Below are positions 33,050-42,207 of a stretch of 64,000 nt of DNA, piece after piece; position 1 is the first letter of the stretch; each line of letters starts with the position of its first letter. Position numbers and translations under genes: made by a program. The notes beneath the pieces are model-generated. The model saw only the letters and a list, made by a program, of their open reading frames with translations, made no database searches and had not been told where the DNA came from. The stretch is from CBDCPI01 sp965220245. Lineage in GTDB: Bacteria; Chloroflexota; Dehalococcoidia; Lucifugimonadales; UBA3495. The DNA is taken from the NCBI GenBank assembly GCA_965220245.1, contig CBDCPI010000007.1, positions 1-64,000 on the forward strand, in the 5' to 3' direction.

Positions 33050-34243
33050 CTAACTGCCTCGTTTGAGCTGCTCCTTTAGAATCTCGATGGCCCGGTCCAG
33101 TTGAAGGTCTTCCGTGGTATCCTCCGATGCCTCTTGGATAATGTCCGGAGAAATGCCATCCCCTTCGATCTGGACCCCGCTGGGGGTGAACCAGCGCGCT
33201 ATGGTGAAGTTGACCCCGGACCCGTCGGAAAGGGGCCAGAGGTTGTTCACGCTTCCTTTGCCGAAGGTAGTGGCGCCCACCACGATGGCCCGGTCATGGT
33301 CCATAATAGCGCCAGTGAATACCTCGCTGGCGCTGGCGCTGAACTCATTGACCAGCACCACCATTGGAATATCTTTGGCCGTCCCACTCGTTCTTACCTT
33401 CCAGTCGGTGCGCTTACCGTCGGCGTTAACCTGGTAGAGGACCAGACCCTCCTCGATGAACTGGCTGGTTACGTCAACTACCGCCGAGAGGAGCCCGCCC
33501 GGGTTGTTTCGCAAGTCCAAGACCAGCCCCACTCCTTGGGACCGCTTGAAGCGCTCCAAGGCGTCTTTGAGTTCATCATTAGTGGTCCCGGCAAAGCTGA
33601 ACACCCGCAAATGGCCGATGCCGTCGACTTGCATCAACAACCGGACACTTTGTAAAGGGATCACTCCTCGGGTAATGGTGAGCAACACTGGTTCGCTGCT
33701 GCCTTGATGCAGGACGAGTAGCTGGACCGGCGTACCCTTTTTGCCCCTGATCTTGGTCACAGCCTCCATTAAGCTTAAGCCTTTAGTGCTTTCGCCCTCA
33801 ATTTCCAGGATTACGTCCCCGGGCCGGATGCCGGCCATTTCCGCCGGGGCGTCAGGCATAGGCGCAATGATGGTTATTTGCCCGTCTCGAAGCCCAACCT
33901 CTGCTCCGATGCCTTCAAAGAAACCTTTGATGTCTTGAGAATCGATGGAAAACTGGTCCGGAGTCAAATAGGCGGCGTAGGGGTCGTTTAACGCGGCCAA
34001 CATGCCACGAATCGCCCCGTCACTAATGTCTTTGCTAGTCAGGCTTTCGCCGTCAATGTGCTCATTCTGAAGTAGCCGCCACACCTCGGCCAAGCGCTCG
34101 AACTCCTCCGGCAAGCCGTCTTCCGCAGCTTCGGCTTGGGAGTTGTTGGAGTTGCCAACCCCACAGGCAGCGCCGGCCAGCAGGACCAGCGCCGCTACGG
34201 TCAAAAGGATAGCAAAAGCCCAGCGAAAGTGAGTTTTGGCCAC
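33050..34243 (-). CDS. ctpA: C-terminal processing peptidase (S41), lipoprotein form
   Basis: 397 residues. A signal segment with lipobox LAGAAC (Cys about 28) anchors it outside the membrane. PDZ domain: GIGAEVGLRDGQITI to RPGDVILEIEGE (about 110-180). Catalytic core: LDLRNNPGG (about 247), serine in VNEFSASASE (about 302) and lysine in TTFGKGSVN (about 328), the Ser-Lys dyad. It trims or degrades exported proteins from the C-terminus. First gene of the ctpA-smpB pair on the minus strand. Confidence 0.9.
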   Translation of the reverse strand: MAKTHFRWAFAILLTVAALVLLAGAACGVGNSNNSQAEAAEDGLPEEFERLAEVWRLLQNEHIDGESLTSKDISDGAIRGMLAALNDPYAAYLTPDQFSIDSQDIKGFFEGIGAEVGLRDGQITIIAPMPDAPAEMAGIRPGDVILEIEGESTKGLSLMEAVTKIRGKKGTPVQLLVLHQGSSEPVLLTITRGVIPLQSVRLLMQVDGIGHLRVFSFAGTTNDELKDALERFKRSQGVGLVLDLRNNPGGLLSAVVDVTSQFIEEGLVLYQVNADGKRTDWKVRTSGTAKDIPMVVLVNEFSASASEVFTGAIMDHDRAIVVGATTFGKGSVNNLWPLSDGSGVNFTIARWFTPSGVQIEGDGISPDIIQEASEDTTEDLQLDRAIEILKEQLKRGS

Positions 34244-34366
34244 GGGAGAGGACTCCTAGAGGTGGTCCTTAAGACTCGGGCTGGTGAGTCGCGCTAAAGA
34301 GATTTGCTTCAGATTGTAACACACGCCCCTTTTGCCGCCCGGTATCTTTTACCGGCTATGGTAACG

Positions 34367-34396
34367 TTGACACTACAAATGGCCTGCTGCTAGGAT
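34367..34396 (+). promoter_or_regulatory. Promoter candidate for the HMGCS-like/thiolase genes
   Basis: A perfect TTGACA (34367-34372), an 18-base spacer and TAGGAT (34391-34396), about 57 bases before the TTG start at 34453. Confidence 0.55.
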
Positions 34397-34452
34397 TGCC
34401 GCAACTGGCTTCGCCTATCCTGAGCTAATTCGTTCTCCAAGGAGCACCTGAT

Positions 34453-35886
34453 TTGGTAGGAATCGCTGCCTTCGGAGGCTACGTTCCGCGATACCGTTTG
34501 GGGCCGGAGACTACCGGTTGGGGCTCATCGCAGGAACGCTCGATAGCCAACTTCGACGAAGATAGCGTGACCATGGCCGTCGCCGCCGGAATCGATTGTC
34601 TGCGCGGCCGGGACCGCCAAGACGTTGACGGCATTATTTTTGCCACTACCACCCCTCCCTACGCCGAGAAGCAGTGCGCGGCCATCATCGCCACCGCGTT
34701 GGACTTGCGGCGGGACATCTTTGCTGCCGACGTTACCGATGTGTTGCGGGCTGGCACCACTGGTCTCAAGTCAGCGTTGGACTCAGTGGCGGCCGGTTCG
34801 GCCAATAACGTCCTGGTAGTAGCCAGCGACAACCGTCCCGGCGCGCCCCGGGGCGACACCGAGCGCAACTTGGGTGACGGCGCGGCGGCGTTTCTGGTGT
34901 CCAATGACCAAGTCATTGCGGAGCTTGAAGGCTTTCACTCGATTACCGAAAACCTGGTCGACTCGTGGCGCTCGGTTGGGGACCCGTTTGTCCGTTCTTG
35001 GGAGGACCGGTTTGCCACCGAGGAAGGTCTCGACCGTCTTCTTGGTGAAGCGATTTCGGGGTTCCTGAAAAAGCAGGGACTCCAGACCAGCGACGTTCAC
35101 AAGGTAGCCATGTATGCCCCGGACGCCCGCCGCCATAGCCAACTGGCCCGCAGCGCCGGGTTTCGGCCGGAGCAGGTACAGGACCCGTTGTTCGGCAAAC
35201 TAGGCAATACCGGCGCCGCCTTCTCGCTGATGCTCTTGGCCGCCGCTCTGGAAAATGCCGGGCCGGGCCAGTTGATGCTGACCGTCTCCTACGGGGACGG
35301 CAGCGACGTGCTGGGCTTTAGGACCACTGAAGCAATTTTCCAAGTGGAGCCCGGAATGGGGGTTAGTGGGTACCTTTCCGCTAAGTCTCAGATAGACAGC
35401 TACGAGACTTATGCCGGCTGGCGTGACGTGTGGGTAACCGATGCCGCGTCTCGCCGGCCGGAACCCAACTCCCCTTCGGTTACCGCTCTGTGGCGGGAGA
35501 GCGATAAGAACATGCGGCTGTACGGGGCGTCGTGCAACCAGTGCGGCTATGTTCAGTACCCTCCCCAAAGAGTCTGCGTCGACTGCCGCACGCGGGACGA
35601 CTCCACTCCGGTCCGTCTCAGCGACCGAGAGGGCACGGTATTCACCTACTCCATGGACTACTTGGCTGCGACCACCGACAAGCCGTTGGTCATAACCGCC
35701 GTCGACTTCGAAGGAGGCGGGCGTGTCCTGTGCATGATGACCGACCGGGAACTGGGGGAGGTGCAAGTGGGCCTGCCGGTGCAGATGAGCTTTCGTAAGC
35801 TGCGGGTGGTAAACGGTATTCACAACTACTACTGGAAAGCCGTCCCCCGCCGTACTGTCTCTTCTACTATTCAAACTGCCAGTTAA
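34453..35886 (+). CDS. HMG-CoA-synthase-like protein fused to a DUF35 OB-fold/zinc ribbon
   Basis: 477 residues, TTG start. The first about 340 residues have the thiolase/KAS III fold as in HMG-CoA synthase: GIAAFGGYVPRYRL, IIFATTTPPYAEKQ, NLGDGAAAFLVSN and FGKLGNTGAAFSLMLL. The usual active-site cysteine position reads TDVLRAGTTGL, with no cysteine. The last about 120 residues are a DUF35 domain: zinc ribbon CNQCGYVQYPPQRVCVDC (about 360) and an OB fold. Archaeal thiolase/HMGCS/DUF35 complexes channel acyl-CoA between partners; here a thiolase gene follows 16 bases later, so a similar complex is likely, though the missing Cys argues for a changed reaction. Confidence 0.75.
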   Translation: MVGIAAFGGYVPRYRLGPETTGWGSSQERSIANFDEDSVTMAVAAGIDCLRGRDRQDVDGIIFATTTPPYAEKQCAAIIATALDLRRDIFAADVTDVLRAGTTGLKSALDSVAAGSANNVLVVASDNRPGAPRGDTERNLGDGAAAFLVSNDQVIAELEGFHSITENLVDSWRSVGDPFVRSWEDRFATEEGLDRLLGEAISGFLKKQGLQTSDVHKVAMYAPDARRHSQLARSAGFRPEQVQDPLFGKLGNTGAAFSLMLLAAALENAGPGQLMLTVSYGDGSDVLGFRTTEAIFQVEPGMGVSGYLSAKSQIDSYETYAGWRDVWVTDAASRRPEPNSPSVTALWRESDKNMRLYGASCNQCGYVQYPPQRVCVDCRTRDDSTPVRLSDREGTVFTYSMDYLAATTDKPLVITAVDFEGGGRVLCMMTDRELGEVQVGLPVQMSFRKLRVVNGIHNYYWKAVPRRTVSSTIQTAS

Positions 35887-35902
35887 CGTAAGGGAGCGAA
35901 TA

Positions 35903-37075
35903 ATGAGCGGAATAAAAGACCGGGTGGCTATCATAGGCATGGGTTGCACCAAGTTCGGGGAGCGTTGGGACGCCAGCGCCGCCGACTTGATGGTGGAAGC
36001 CGCCTACGAGGCCTTCGCCGATGCCGGTATAGAAGGGAAAGACGTTCAAGCAGCCTGGCTTGGCACCGTTAGCTCATTCCGCACCGGCCAGCCTTTGGCT
36101 GAGGCGCTGAAGTTGGACTACATTCCGATTTCCCGGGTGGAGAATGCTTGCGCCACCGCCACCGACGCCTTTAGAAATGCTTGCTATGCCGTGGCAGCCG
36201 GCATTTACGACATCGTCCTAGCCTTGGGAGTGGAAAAGCTGAAAGACTCCGGCTTCTCCGGTCTGGCGATTCCCGAGGCCCCCGGCTCCGACGTCGCCCC
36301 TCCGGCGCCGCCGCCTTCCCAGTTCGCCATGGCGGCTACCCGGTACTTCCATCACTACGACATTCCTTACGACGAAGGGAAACAGACCTTGGCCCAAATC
36401 GCCAGCAAAAACCACCACAACGGCACCCTCAGCCCCAAAGCCCACTTCCAGCGGGAAGTAAGCTCCGAGCAAGTGGTAAACGCGCCCATGGTGGCTTGGC
36501 CCCTGGGGTTATTCGACTGCTGCGGGGTCAGCGACGGCGCCGCGGCGGCCATCATCACCACGCCGGAGATCGCCCGCACCTTCCGTGACGATTACGTCCT
36601 GGTTAAGGGCCTCGGCCTGTCCGTGGGCGCTTTTGGGGTAATGCGCAACGACTGGGACTTCGTCCATTTCCCCGAGACCGTCCGGGCCGCTCAAGCGTCC
36701 TACCAAGAGGCGGGAATTACCAACCCGCGGGAGGAATTGGACCTAGCCATGGTCCACGACTGTTTCACCATCACCGAGTTGATTATCTACGAGGACCTTG
36801 GCTTCAGCCAGCGGGGCCGCGCCAGCCAGGATGTTGCCGCCGGGAGCTTCACGCTGGAGGGTGAGTTGCCGGTGAATACCGACGGTGGACTGAAGTGCTT
36901 TGGTCATCCCATCGGCGCCAGTGGCATCCGCATGATTTACGAGGTCTACAAGCAGCTTCAAGGCAAGGCCGAGAGACGGCAACTAAGAAATCCCAGCCTC
37001 GGATTGACCCATAATCTGGGCGGCCGGCCCGGTTCCTTTACTTGCTCCGTGGCTATTTTCGGCAGCCGGGATTAG
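35903..37075 (+). CDS. Thiolase-family acetyl-CoA acetyltransferase (SCP-2/SCP-x type)
   Basis: 390 residues. Active-site cysteine in VENACATATDAFRN (about residue 80), HDCFTITE (about 291) and GHPIGASGIRM (about 332), the Cys-His-type arrangement of SCP-x-like thiolases. GLTHNLGGRPGSFTCSVAIFG closes the fold. It cleaves or condenses 3-ketoacyl-CoA. It lies 16 bases after the HMGCS-like/DUF35 gene, a frequent partnership, and is followed by a strong terminator. Confidence 0.85.
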   Translation: MSGIKDRVAIIGMGCTKFGERWDASAADLMVEAAYEAFADAGIEGKDVQAAWLGTVSSFRTGQPLAEALKLDYIPISRVENACATATDAFRNACYAVAAGIYDIVLALGVEKLKDSGFSGLAIPEAPGSDVAPPAPPPSQFAMAATRYFHHYDIPYDEGKQTLAQIASKNHHNGTLSPKAHFQREVSSEQVVNAPMVAWPLGLFDCCGVSDGAAAAIITTPEIARTFRDDYVLVKGLGLSVGAFGVMRNDWDFVHFPETVRAAQASYQEAGITNPREELDLAMVHDCFTITELIIYEDLGFSQRGRASQDVAAGSFTLEGELPVNTDGGLKCFGHPIGASGIRMIYEVYKQLQGKAERRQLRNPSLGLTHNLGGRPGSFTCSVAIFGSRD

Positions 37076-37117
37076 AGCAAAGGCCCAATACTCCTACCCT
37101 CCCACGCTTCCAGAGCA

Positions 37118-37152
37118 AAAGGCGCCCTCTCAAAAGAGGGCGCCTTTATTTT
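37118..37152 (+). terminator. Intrinsic terminator after the thiolase gene
   Basis: GGCGCCCTCT-CAAA-AGAGGGCGCC: a perfect 10-bp stem preceded by AAA and followed by TTTATTTT. Confidence 0.9.
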
Positions 37153-37230
37153 GAGCATGGACTAAGGGGAATCAACACTCAGGATTGGACAAAGACCTCA
37201 AAAAAGGTCAAAATTGGGCTGCAAAACCCC

Positions 37231-37260
37231 TTGAATTCTTGCAAAACCGGCTGTTATAAA
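37231..37260 (+). promoter_or_regulatory. minCDE promoter candidate
   Basis: TTGAAT (37231-37236), an 18-base spacer and TATAAA (37255-37260), about 40 bases before the minC start, which has GGGGAGG upstream. Confidence 0.6.
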
Positions 37261-37300
37261 CAAGGTGACATAACGTATCATCGCCTGTAGGGGAGGCTAC

Positions 37301-38158
37301 TTGGCAGTTAAGGGTGGGGTGGTCCGGGTTTCCGGCAGAGGCGTCAACGTAGATTTCACTATCGACGATTCCGCTCCTTTTGAGCAAGTTACCTGGGGTC
37401 TTCGGGAATACCTGGTTGAGAACCGGGAACTATGGTCCAGCGGCACCATCAGCGTCAATGCCGGCCGGTGGATGTATTCCAAGGACCAACTGGAACGGAT
37501 CAAACAACTAATCGAGAGCGAGTCCGGCCTCACTGTGGGCCGGTTCTGGTGTACCCCTGAAGACATTGATGGGGCCACCGCCAACTCGGTTTCTCTCAAT
37601 GGGGGCAACTCCGACTCGGTCTCACCTAGCTCGCTTTCCCCTAACTCGGTTTCAATCTTAAGCACACCTCCCGCTCCGCCGCCGCCAGCACAGAGCACTA
37701 AAGGCGGAGTCACCTCTTCTCGGCTACCGGCGTCCAAGCTACAGCAACGCAAAGCCGCAAGCACCCGCAAGGGATTGCAGTCGGAAACCCTGTTCATCAA
37801 ATCCACGTTTCGCTCTGGAGAATCGGTGGACCACCCCGGCGATGTGGTGGTGCTAGCCGACGTTAACCCAGGGGGCGAGATTTCAGCCGAGGGTGACATC
37901 GTAGTATTCGGGAGCTTGCGTGGTTTGGCCCACGCTGGCTCGTCCGGTGACGTTAAAGCAACCATCATCGCGTTACACTTGGACTCGCCCAGAATTCAGA
38001 TCGGCCCATACACTGGATTAGCCCCAACGGACCAACCGAGACCCGGACCGATGCAGACCGGTCCTAAAATCGCCTACGTTAAAAGGCGTTCCATCTACGT
38101 GTCAAACTACTCGGGAAGATTCGCAAGATACAGCAGAGGCACACTATATGACGGGTAG
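37301..38158 (+). CDS. minC: Septum site-determining protein MinC
   Basis: 285 residues, TTG start with GGGGAGG. The N-terminal domain is weakly conserved. Residues about 107-150 are a Ser/Asn/Pro linker built from repeats (NSVSLNGGNSDSVS, then SPSSLSPNSVS). The C-terminal beta-helix domain is clear: VDHPGDVVVLADVNPGGEIS, GDIVVFGSLRGLAHAG and RIQIGPY. It inhibits FtsZ away from mid-cell under MinD control. It overlaps minD by 11 bases. Confidence 0.9.
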   Translation: MAVKGGVVRVSGRGVNVDFTIDDSAPFEQVTWGLREYLVENRELWSSGTISVNAGRWMYSKDQLERIKQLIESESGLTVGRFWCTPEDIDGATANSVSLNGGNSDSVSPSSLSPNSVSILSTPPAPPPPAQSTKGGVTSSRLPASKLQQRKAASTRKGLQSETLFIKSTFRSGESVDHPGDVVVLADVNPGGEISAEGDIVVFGSLRGLAHAGSSGDVKATIIALHLDSPRIQIGPYTGLAPTDQPRPGPMQTGPKIAYVKRRSIYVSNYSGRFARYSRGTLYDG

Positions 38159-38966
38159 GACCATAGTTATTACCTCGGGTAAAGGCGGGGTTGGCAAGAC
38201 CACCGCCACCGCCAACATCGGCACCGCCTTGGCCCTGCGCGGGCACAAGGTCGTGGTGGTAGACACCGACATAGGGCTGCGCAACTTGGACGTGGTCATG
38301 GGCTTGGAGAACCGGATCGTTTATGACTTGGTCAATGTGATCGAAGGGGAATGTAAGGTCCATCAAGCCATGATCAAGGACAAGAGCAAGAACGAGCTCT
38401 ACTTGATTCCGGCAGCCCAGACCCGCGAGAAGAACAGCATCGATCCCCAGCAGCTAAGGGAACTCTGCGCCACTTTGGAGCAGGAGTTTGACTACGTGCT
38501 GATGGACTGCCCGGCCGGGATTGAACAAGGGTTTAAGAACGCGGTGACGGCAGCCAAAGAGGCCATCATTGTTACTACCCCTGAGGTGTCGGCTATCCGC
38601 GACGCCGACCGGGTGATTGGCTTGGTGGAATCATCGGGGCTGCACCGGCCCCAGTTGATCATCAACCGGATCAATCCGGACATGGTCAAGCGCGGCGACA
38701 TGATGGACCAAAAGGACGTGGTGGGCCTGCTGGCCGTGGAGATGTTGGGGTTGGTGCCGGCCGACCAAAGGGCCATCACCGCCGCCAACCGCGGGGTGCC
38801 GGTGGTCCACGACAAGAAAGCGGCCTCGGGCGCGGCCTTTTTGCGAATCGCCGCCCGAGTGGATGGCGAAGAAGTACCTTTTGTGGATATAGAGACTAAA
38901 TCCGGCCTGCTGTCCAAGTTCAAGGGACTCGTAGGTATCAACGGGAGCGCCTATTCTCATGCTTGA
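38148..38966 (+). CDS. minD: Septum site-determining ATPase MinD
   Basis: 272 residues. Deviant Walker A TSGKGGVGKTTATANIGTAL (about 9), VVDTDIGLRNLDVVMG (about 39) and DCPAGIEQGF (about 120). The C-terminal amphipathic membrane-targeting helix is KSGLLSKFKGLVG. It binds the membrane in its ATP form and recruits MinC. It overlaps minE by eight bases. Confidence 0.95.
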   Translation: MTGRTIVITSGKGGVGKTTATANIGTALALRGHKVVVVDTDIGLRNLDVVMGLENRIVYDLVNVIEGECKVHQAMIKDKSKNELYLIPAAQTREKNSIDPQQLRELCATLEQEFDYVLMDCPAGIEQGFKNAVTAAKEAIIVTTPEVSAIRDADRVIGLVESSGLHRPQLIINRINPDMVKRGDMMDQKDVVGLLAVEMLGLVPADQRAITAANRGVPVVHDKKAASGAAFLRIAARVDGEEVPFVDIETKSGLLSKFKGLVGINGSAYSHA

Positions 38967-39249
38967 GTTTCTGCGGTCGTTGCTCAACCAACGGGACTTT
39001 GACAAGCACCGGAAGCGGACCAAGGATACCGCCCGCCAGCGTCTGCAGTTGGTGTTGATGCACGACCGGCTTGACTTGGCCCCGGATATTATGGAGTCCA
39101 TGAAACGGGAGATCTGGGAAGTAGTGTCCCGCTATATGGTCATTGAAAAGGACTTTTTGGAGTTCGAAGTTCGCCGCTTGGACGAACTCATAGTCTTGGT
39201 CTCCAACATCCAGGTGAGAGAACTTGACCGTCTTGCACCCGCAACGTAA
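38959..39249 (+). CDS. minE: Cell division topological specificity factor MinE
   Basis: 96 residues. It begins MLEFLRSLL (membrane-touching helix), then KRTKDTARQRLQLVLMHDR, the anti-MinCD region, and a beta domain (FLEFEVRRLDELIVLVSNIQ). It stimulates the MinD ATPase and gives oscillation. Last of minCDE. Confidence 0.92.
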   Translation: MLEFLRSLLNQRDFDKHRKRTKDTARQRLQLVLMHDRLDLAPDIMESMKREIWEVVSRYMVIEKDFLEFEVRRLDELIVLVSNIQVRELDRLAPAT

Positions 39250-39294
39250 AGTCAAGGGGCGGCGGCGCTAGAGCATTTCCTACCGACCCCTAAC

Positions 39295-39324
39295 CCGTCA
39301 TTCCCGCCTGCGCGGGAATGACGG
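39295..39324. repeat. REP-like palindrome after minE
   Basis: CCGTCATTCCCGC-CTGC-GCGGGAATGACGG, a perfect 13-bp stem. There is no T run, so it is closer to a REP element than to an intrinsic terminator, though it could stabilise the end of the minCDE message. Confidence 0.75.
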
Positions 39325-39389
39325 TTGGGCTCCAGAATGTCGTAAAGGGATCATCTTCACCTCACCAACTCTGAACAGTTATCGACTAG

Positions 39390-39584
39390 CAGGGCTTGTG
39401 CAAAGTCCGTAAAACCACACGCCGTCTTTCCGGCGGAGGCCGGAATCCAGGATTTCTTACTGGAAAATGGTGCAGTTGTCTTAGCATTCCTGGGTCCCGG
39501 CGAAAGCCGGGACGACGGTGGGGTCTACTGAAACCGGCCCTTGCAGACCGTCTTGGTTCGACCTGGGACTTTGCACATGCCCTG
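39390..39584. mobile_element. MITE, family A copy 2 (18-bp TIRs, 10-bp TSD)
   Basis: CAGGGCTTGTGCAAAGTC (39390-39407) is matched at the other end by GACTTTGCACATGCCCTG (39567-39584), with one mismatch. TATCGACTAG flanks it on both sides (39380-39389 and 39585-39594). Its inner TIR half, GCAAAGTC, is the same as in the element at 5,972. The interior holds an imperfect palindrome of GGAATCCAGGA / TCCTGGGTCCC type and no gene. Confidence 0.85.
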
Positions 39585-39602
39585 TATCGACTAGTCCCCA
39601 CG

Positions 39603-39632
39603 TTGCCACTGTAAGCAGACTAGCCTTATAAT
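39603..39632 (+). promoter_or_regulatory. Promoter candidate for the MBL/molybdenum-hydroxylase genes
   Basis: TTGCCA (39603-39608), an 18-base spacer and a perfect TATAAT (39627-39632). It begins only nine bases after the MITE's right target duplication. Confidence 0.5.
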
Positions 39633-39746
39633 CTCCCCGTTCCCTCCTGCTATTTGACGCCCCCGAAACTGCGCTGCCACTGGTAGATAAATGGCGGACA
39701 GCAGCAAGCTCAGTGCCGGAAACCTGTAACCACTGGGAGATTAACG

Positions 39747-40586
39747 ATGGCAGGCAACAAGCTCACGATTGGAAACGTGGAGATCACCTCCCTGTCGGAC
39801 GGTCTCTTGGCGTTCGACCTGTGTAACTTCTTCCCGGAGATTCCCGAAGAGAATTGGGGCCCTTACGGGGACCACCTAACTGAAGACCATCGGGTGCAAT
39901 TCAACCTAGCTTGCTTTTTGGTCCGCTCCGACGGCAAGACCATCGCCGTGGACACCGGTCTGGGTCCCAAGCCTGCCGACGCGCCGGAAACCCCGTGGGG
40001 CGAGCTTCTGAACGACATGAGAGCCCACGGGGTCCAACCGGAGGACGTCGACGCAGTGGTGATGACCCATCTGCACCGGGACCACATCGGTTGGAACTTG
40101 CGCTCGGACGGTGACCGTTACGAGCCCACTTTTCCCAATGCTCGCTACTGGATGAGTTCTAAAGACTGGGAGGCTTGCCACGATCCACAGCTCATCGAGA
40201 CCCGTTTTCCCAACGCTCCCCAGTGCGTTTGGCCTCTTGAGGAGTTGGGCCTAGCCGAGTTCATGGATGGGGAGACGGCGATCACCAGCGAGCTAACGAC
40301 GCTGCCCACGCCGGGCCACACCCCAGGCCACATGAGCATCATGATTAGCTCTCAAGGGGAGCGGGGCTTAATCTTGGGCGACGTGCTGCACAATACGGTG
40401 CAGATTCACGAGACCGACTGGGTTTCCCGGGCCGACATAGACCAAGAGCAAACTCGAATCACCCGCCGTTCCGTGGTGGAACGATTGGAGCGGGAGGGAA
40501 TCCCGGTGGCGGCGGTCCACTTGGCCGCCCCCGGCTTTGGGAAGATAGTCCGTCTTCAAGACCGCCGGGTGTGGCAGGCCTTGTAA
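39747..40586 (+). CDS. MBL-fold metallo-hydrolase
   Basis: 279 residues. Metal-binding HLHRDH (about 109), then GHTPGH (about 188) and ILGDVLHN (about 211). The N-terminal half resembles lactonases and quorum-quenching-type MBL enzymes (FLVRSDGKTIAVDTGLGP). Substrate is unknown. It precedes the three subunits of a molybdenum hydroxylase, with only 17 bases to the next start, and may hydrolyse a lactone or ester made or used by that enzyme. Confidence 0.82.
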   Translation: MAGNKLTIGNVEITSLSDGLLAFDLCNFFPEIPEENWGPYGDHLTEDHRVQFNLACFLVRSDGKTIAVDTGLGPKPADAPETPWGELLNDMRAHGVQPEDVDAVVMTHLHRDHIGWNLRSDGDRYEPTFPNARYWMSSKDWEACHDPQLIETRFPNAPQCVWPLEELGLAEFMDGETAITSELTTLPTPGHTPGHMSIMISSQGERGLILGDVLHNTVQIHETDWVSRADIDQEQTRITRRSVVERLEREGIPVAAVHLAAPGFGKIVRLQDRRVWQAL

Positions 40587-40603
40587 CAGGACTGGAGGCT
40601 TAC

Positions 40604-41527
40604 ATGGCCCGATTCGACTACCTGGAGCCCAGAAACCTGCGCCAAGCTGTGGCCTTGGCCGAAAGGCATGGCGAGGACGCCCGGATCGTAGCCGGCAACA
40701 CTGATTTCTTGGTCCGCTGGCGACAGGGTACTTGGCGTCCAAGCTACGTAATCAATATTGGGAACATACCGTCAATGTCCCGGACCAGCTTCAGCGTCCG
40801 CAACGGTCTCCGCCTCGGCGCTCTGGTAACGGTGCGCGAGTTGGAGACCCATCCGGAAGTGAGGCAACGCTACGCTGCCTTGGCCGGGGCTGCCGCGTCC
40901 TTCGCCGGGGTGCAAATCCGCAACCTGGCCACGGTGGGAGGCAACGTTTGCAACGCCTCTCCGGCCGGCGATACCCTGCCCGCGCTCTTGGCTTTCGAGG
41001 CCCAATGCCGGATTGTTGGTCCCGAGGGAGAACGCTGGGCGCCGCTGGAAGAATTTTTCACCGGGCCGGGAAGCACCATCCTTCGGCGCGGTGAGATATT
41101 GGCCGAATTGCGGTTGCCGACACCGCCGCGGGACACCGGATCGTTGTACATCAAACACAGCCCAAGAGGGGCGATGGACATTGCCACCGTCGGCGTCGCC
41201 TCGGTGGTGTCGCTTCAAGACCGGGGCCAGGTGTGCGCCGACGTGAAAATTGCCTTGGGAGCGGTGGCCCCCACCCCGGTGCGAGCCCGCTCCGCCGAGG
41301 AGTTACTGCGCGGCCAAACTATCACTCCGGAGTTGTTGACGGCGGCAGCTAGTGAGGCCCAACGGAGCGCCACTCCCATAGACGACGTGCGAGGCTCGGC
41401 GGCCCACCGCAGCGACATCGCCGGCGTGCTGGTGGAACGGACTTTGACCCAAGCGGTCGCCATGGCTCGGGGCGGAGCCGTTTCCTTCGAGGAAAACCGC
41501 CGTATGGCCATTGGGATGGCTCCCTAG
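40604..41527 (+). CDS. Molybdenum hydroxylase, FAD-binding medium subunit (CoxM-like)
   Basis: 307 residues from the ATG at 40604 (GGAGG upstream). FAD motifs of the xanthine dehydrogenase/CO dehydrogenase medium subunit are plain: ARIVAGNTDFLVRW (about 30), QIRNLATVGGNVCNASPAGD (about 107) and a C-terminal CO_deh_flav_C domain. It passes electrons from the Fe-S subunit to an acceptor. Second gene of the group MBL-M-S-L. Confidence 0.88.
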   Translation: MARFDYLEPRNLRQAVALAERHGEDARIVAGNTDFLVRWRQGTWRPSYVINIGNIPSMSRTSFSVRNGLRLGALVTVRELETHPEVRQRYAALAGAAASFAGVQIRNLATVGGNVCNASPAGDTLPALLAFEAQCRIVGPEGERWAPLEEFFTGPGSTILRRGEILAELRLPTPPRDTGSLYIKHSPRGAMDIATVGVASVVSLQDRGQVCADVKIALGAVAPTPVRARSAEELLRGQTITPELLTAAASEAQRSATPIDDVRGSAAHRSDIAGVLVERTLTQAVAMARGGAVSFEENRRMAIGMAP

Positions 41528-41666
41528 CCGCCTCAGTTCTGCGATAGGACTATCATTGAGAACACCCTCGTCTTGGCCAAGGCCAACCGTTTTAGATTCA
41601 AGCACTACTAGAAACTACGGCCCCCCAATATCCACGTTTGGTACATAAAGTAGAAGGTCAACGCCA

Positions 41667-42164
41667 ATGAAGAAACAACTAAGGTTATCCGTTAACGGTG
41701 AGCCTCGCCAGATTTTGGTCCAGCCTTACTACTCGCTGCTGGACACCTTGCGGGACGAGCTGGGACTGACCGGCACCAAGAAGGGATGCGACGAGGGCGA
41801 CTGCGGGGCCTGCACCGTTATTCTCAACGGCAAGGCGGTAACGTCGTGCATGGTGTTAGCCTTGGGGACCCAGGATGCCGAAGTCACGACCATAGAAGGG
41901 TTGGCTACCCAGGAGGGCCTTCATCCGGTGCAGCAGGCTTTCGTCGACCACGGTGGCCTCCAGTGCGGGTTCTGTACTCCGGGACTGGTGATGTCGAGCG
42001 TGGCTTTTTTGAGGGAGAACCCGGACCCCACCGAAGAGGAGACCAAGTTCGCCATCGGCGGCAACCTGTGCCGTTGCACTGGCTATTCCAAAGTTATCGA
42101 GGCCATCCTAGCCGCGGCCCCCGTTGACCATCAGACCAGGCCCAGTGACCCTCTAGCACCGTAA
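41667..42164 (+). CDS. Molybdenum hydroxylase, [2Fe-2S] small subunit (CoxS-like)
   Basis: 165 residues. Plant-ferredoxin-type cluster cysteines GCDEGDCGACTV and later C (about 40-62), and the second cluster CGFCTPG and CRCTGY (about 100-140), all eight present. It relays electrons between the molybdenum site and FAD. The start follows AGAAGG. It lies 139 bases after the medium subunit gene. Confidence 0.92.
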   Translation: MKKQLRLSVNGEPRQILVQPYYSLLDTLRDELGLTGTKKGCDEGDCGACTVILNGKAVTSCMVLALGTQDAEVTTIEGLATQEGLHPVQQAFVDHGGLQCGFCTPGLVMSSVAFLRENPDPTEEETKFAIGGNLCRCTGYSKVIEAILAAAPVDHQTRPSDPLAP

Positions 42165-42207
42165 AACCTTTGCACCCGTAAGACCTTTGTACAAGGAGAG
42201 ACCGCCA

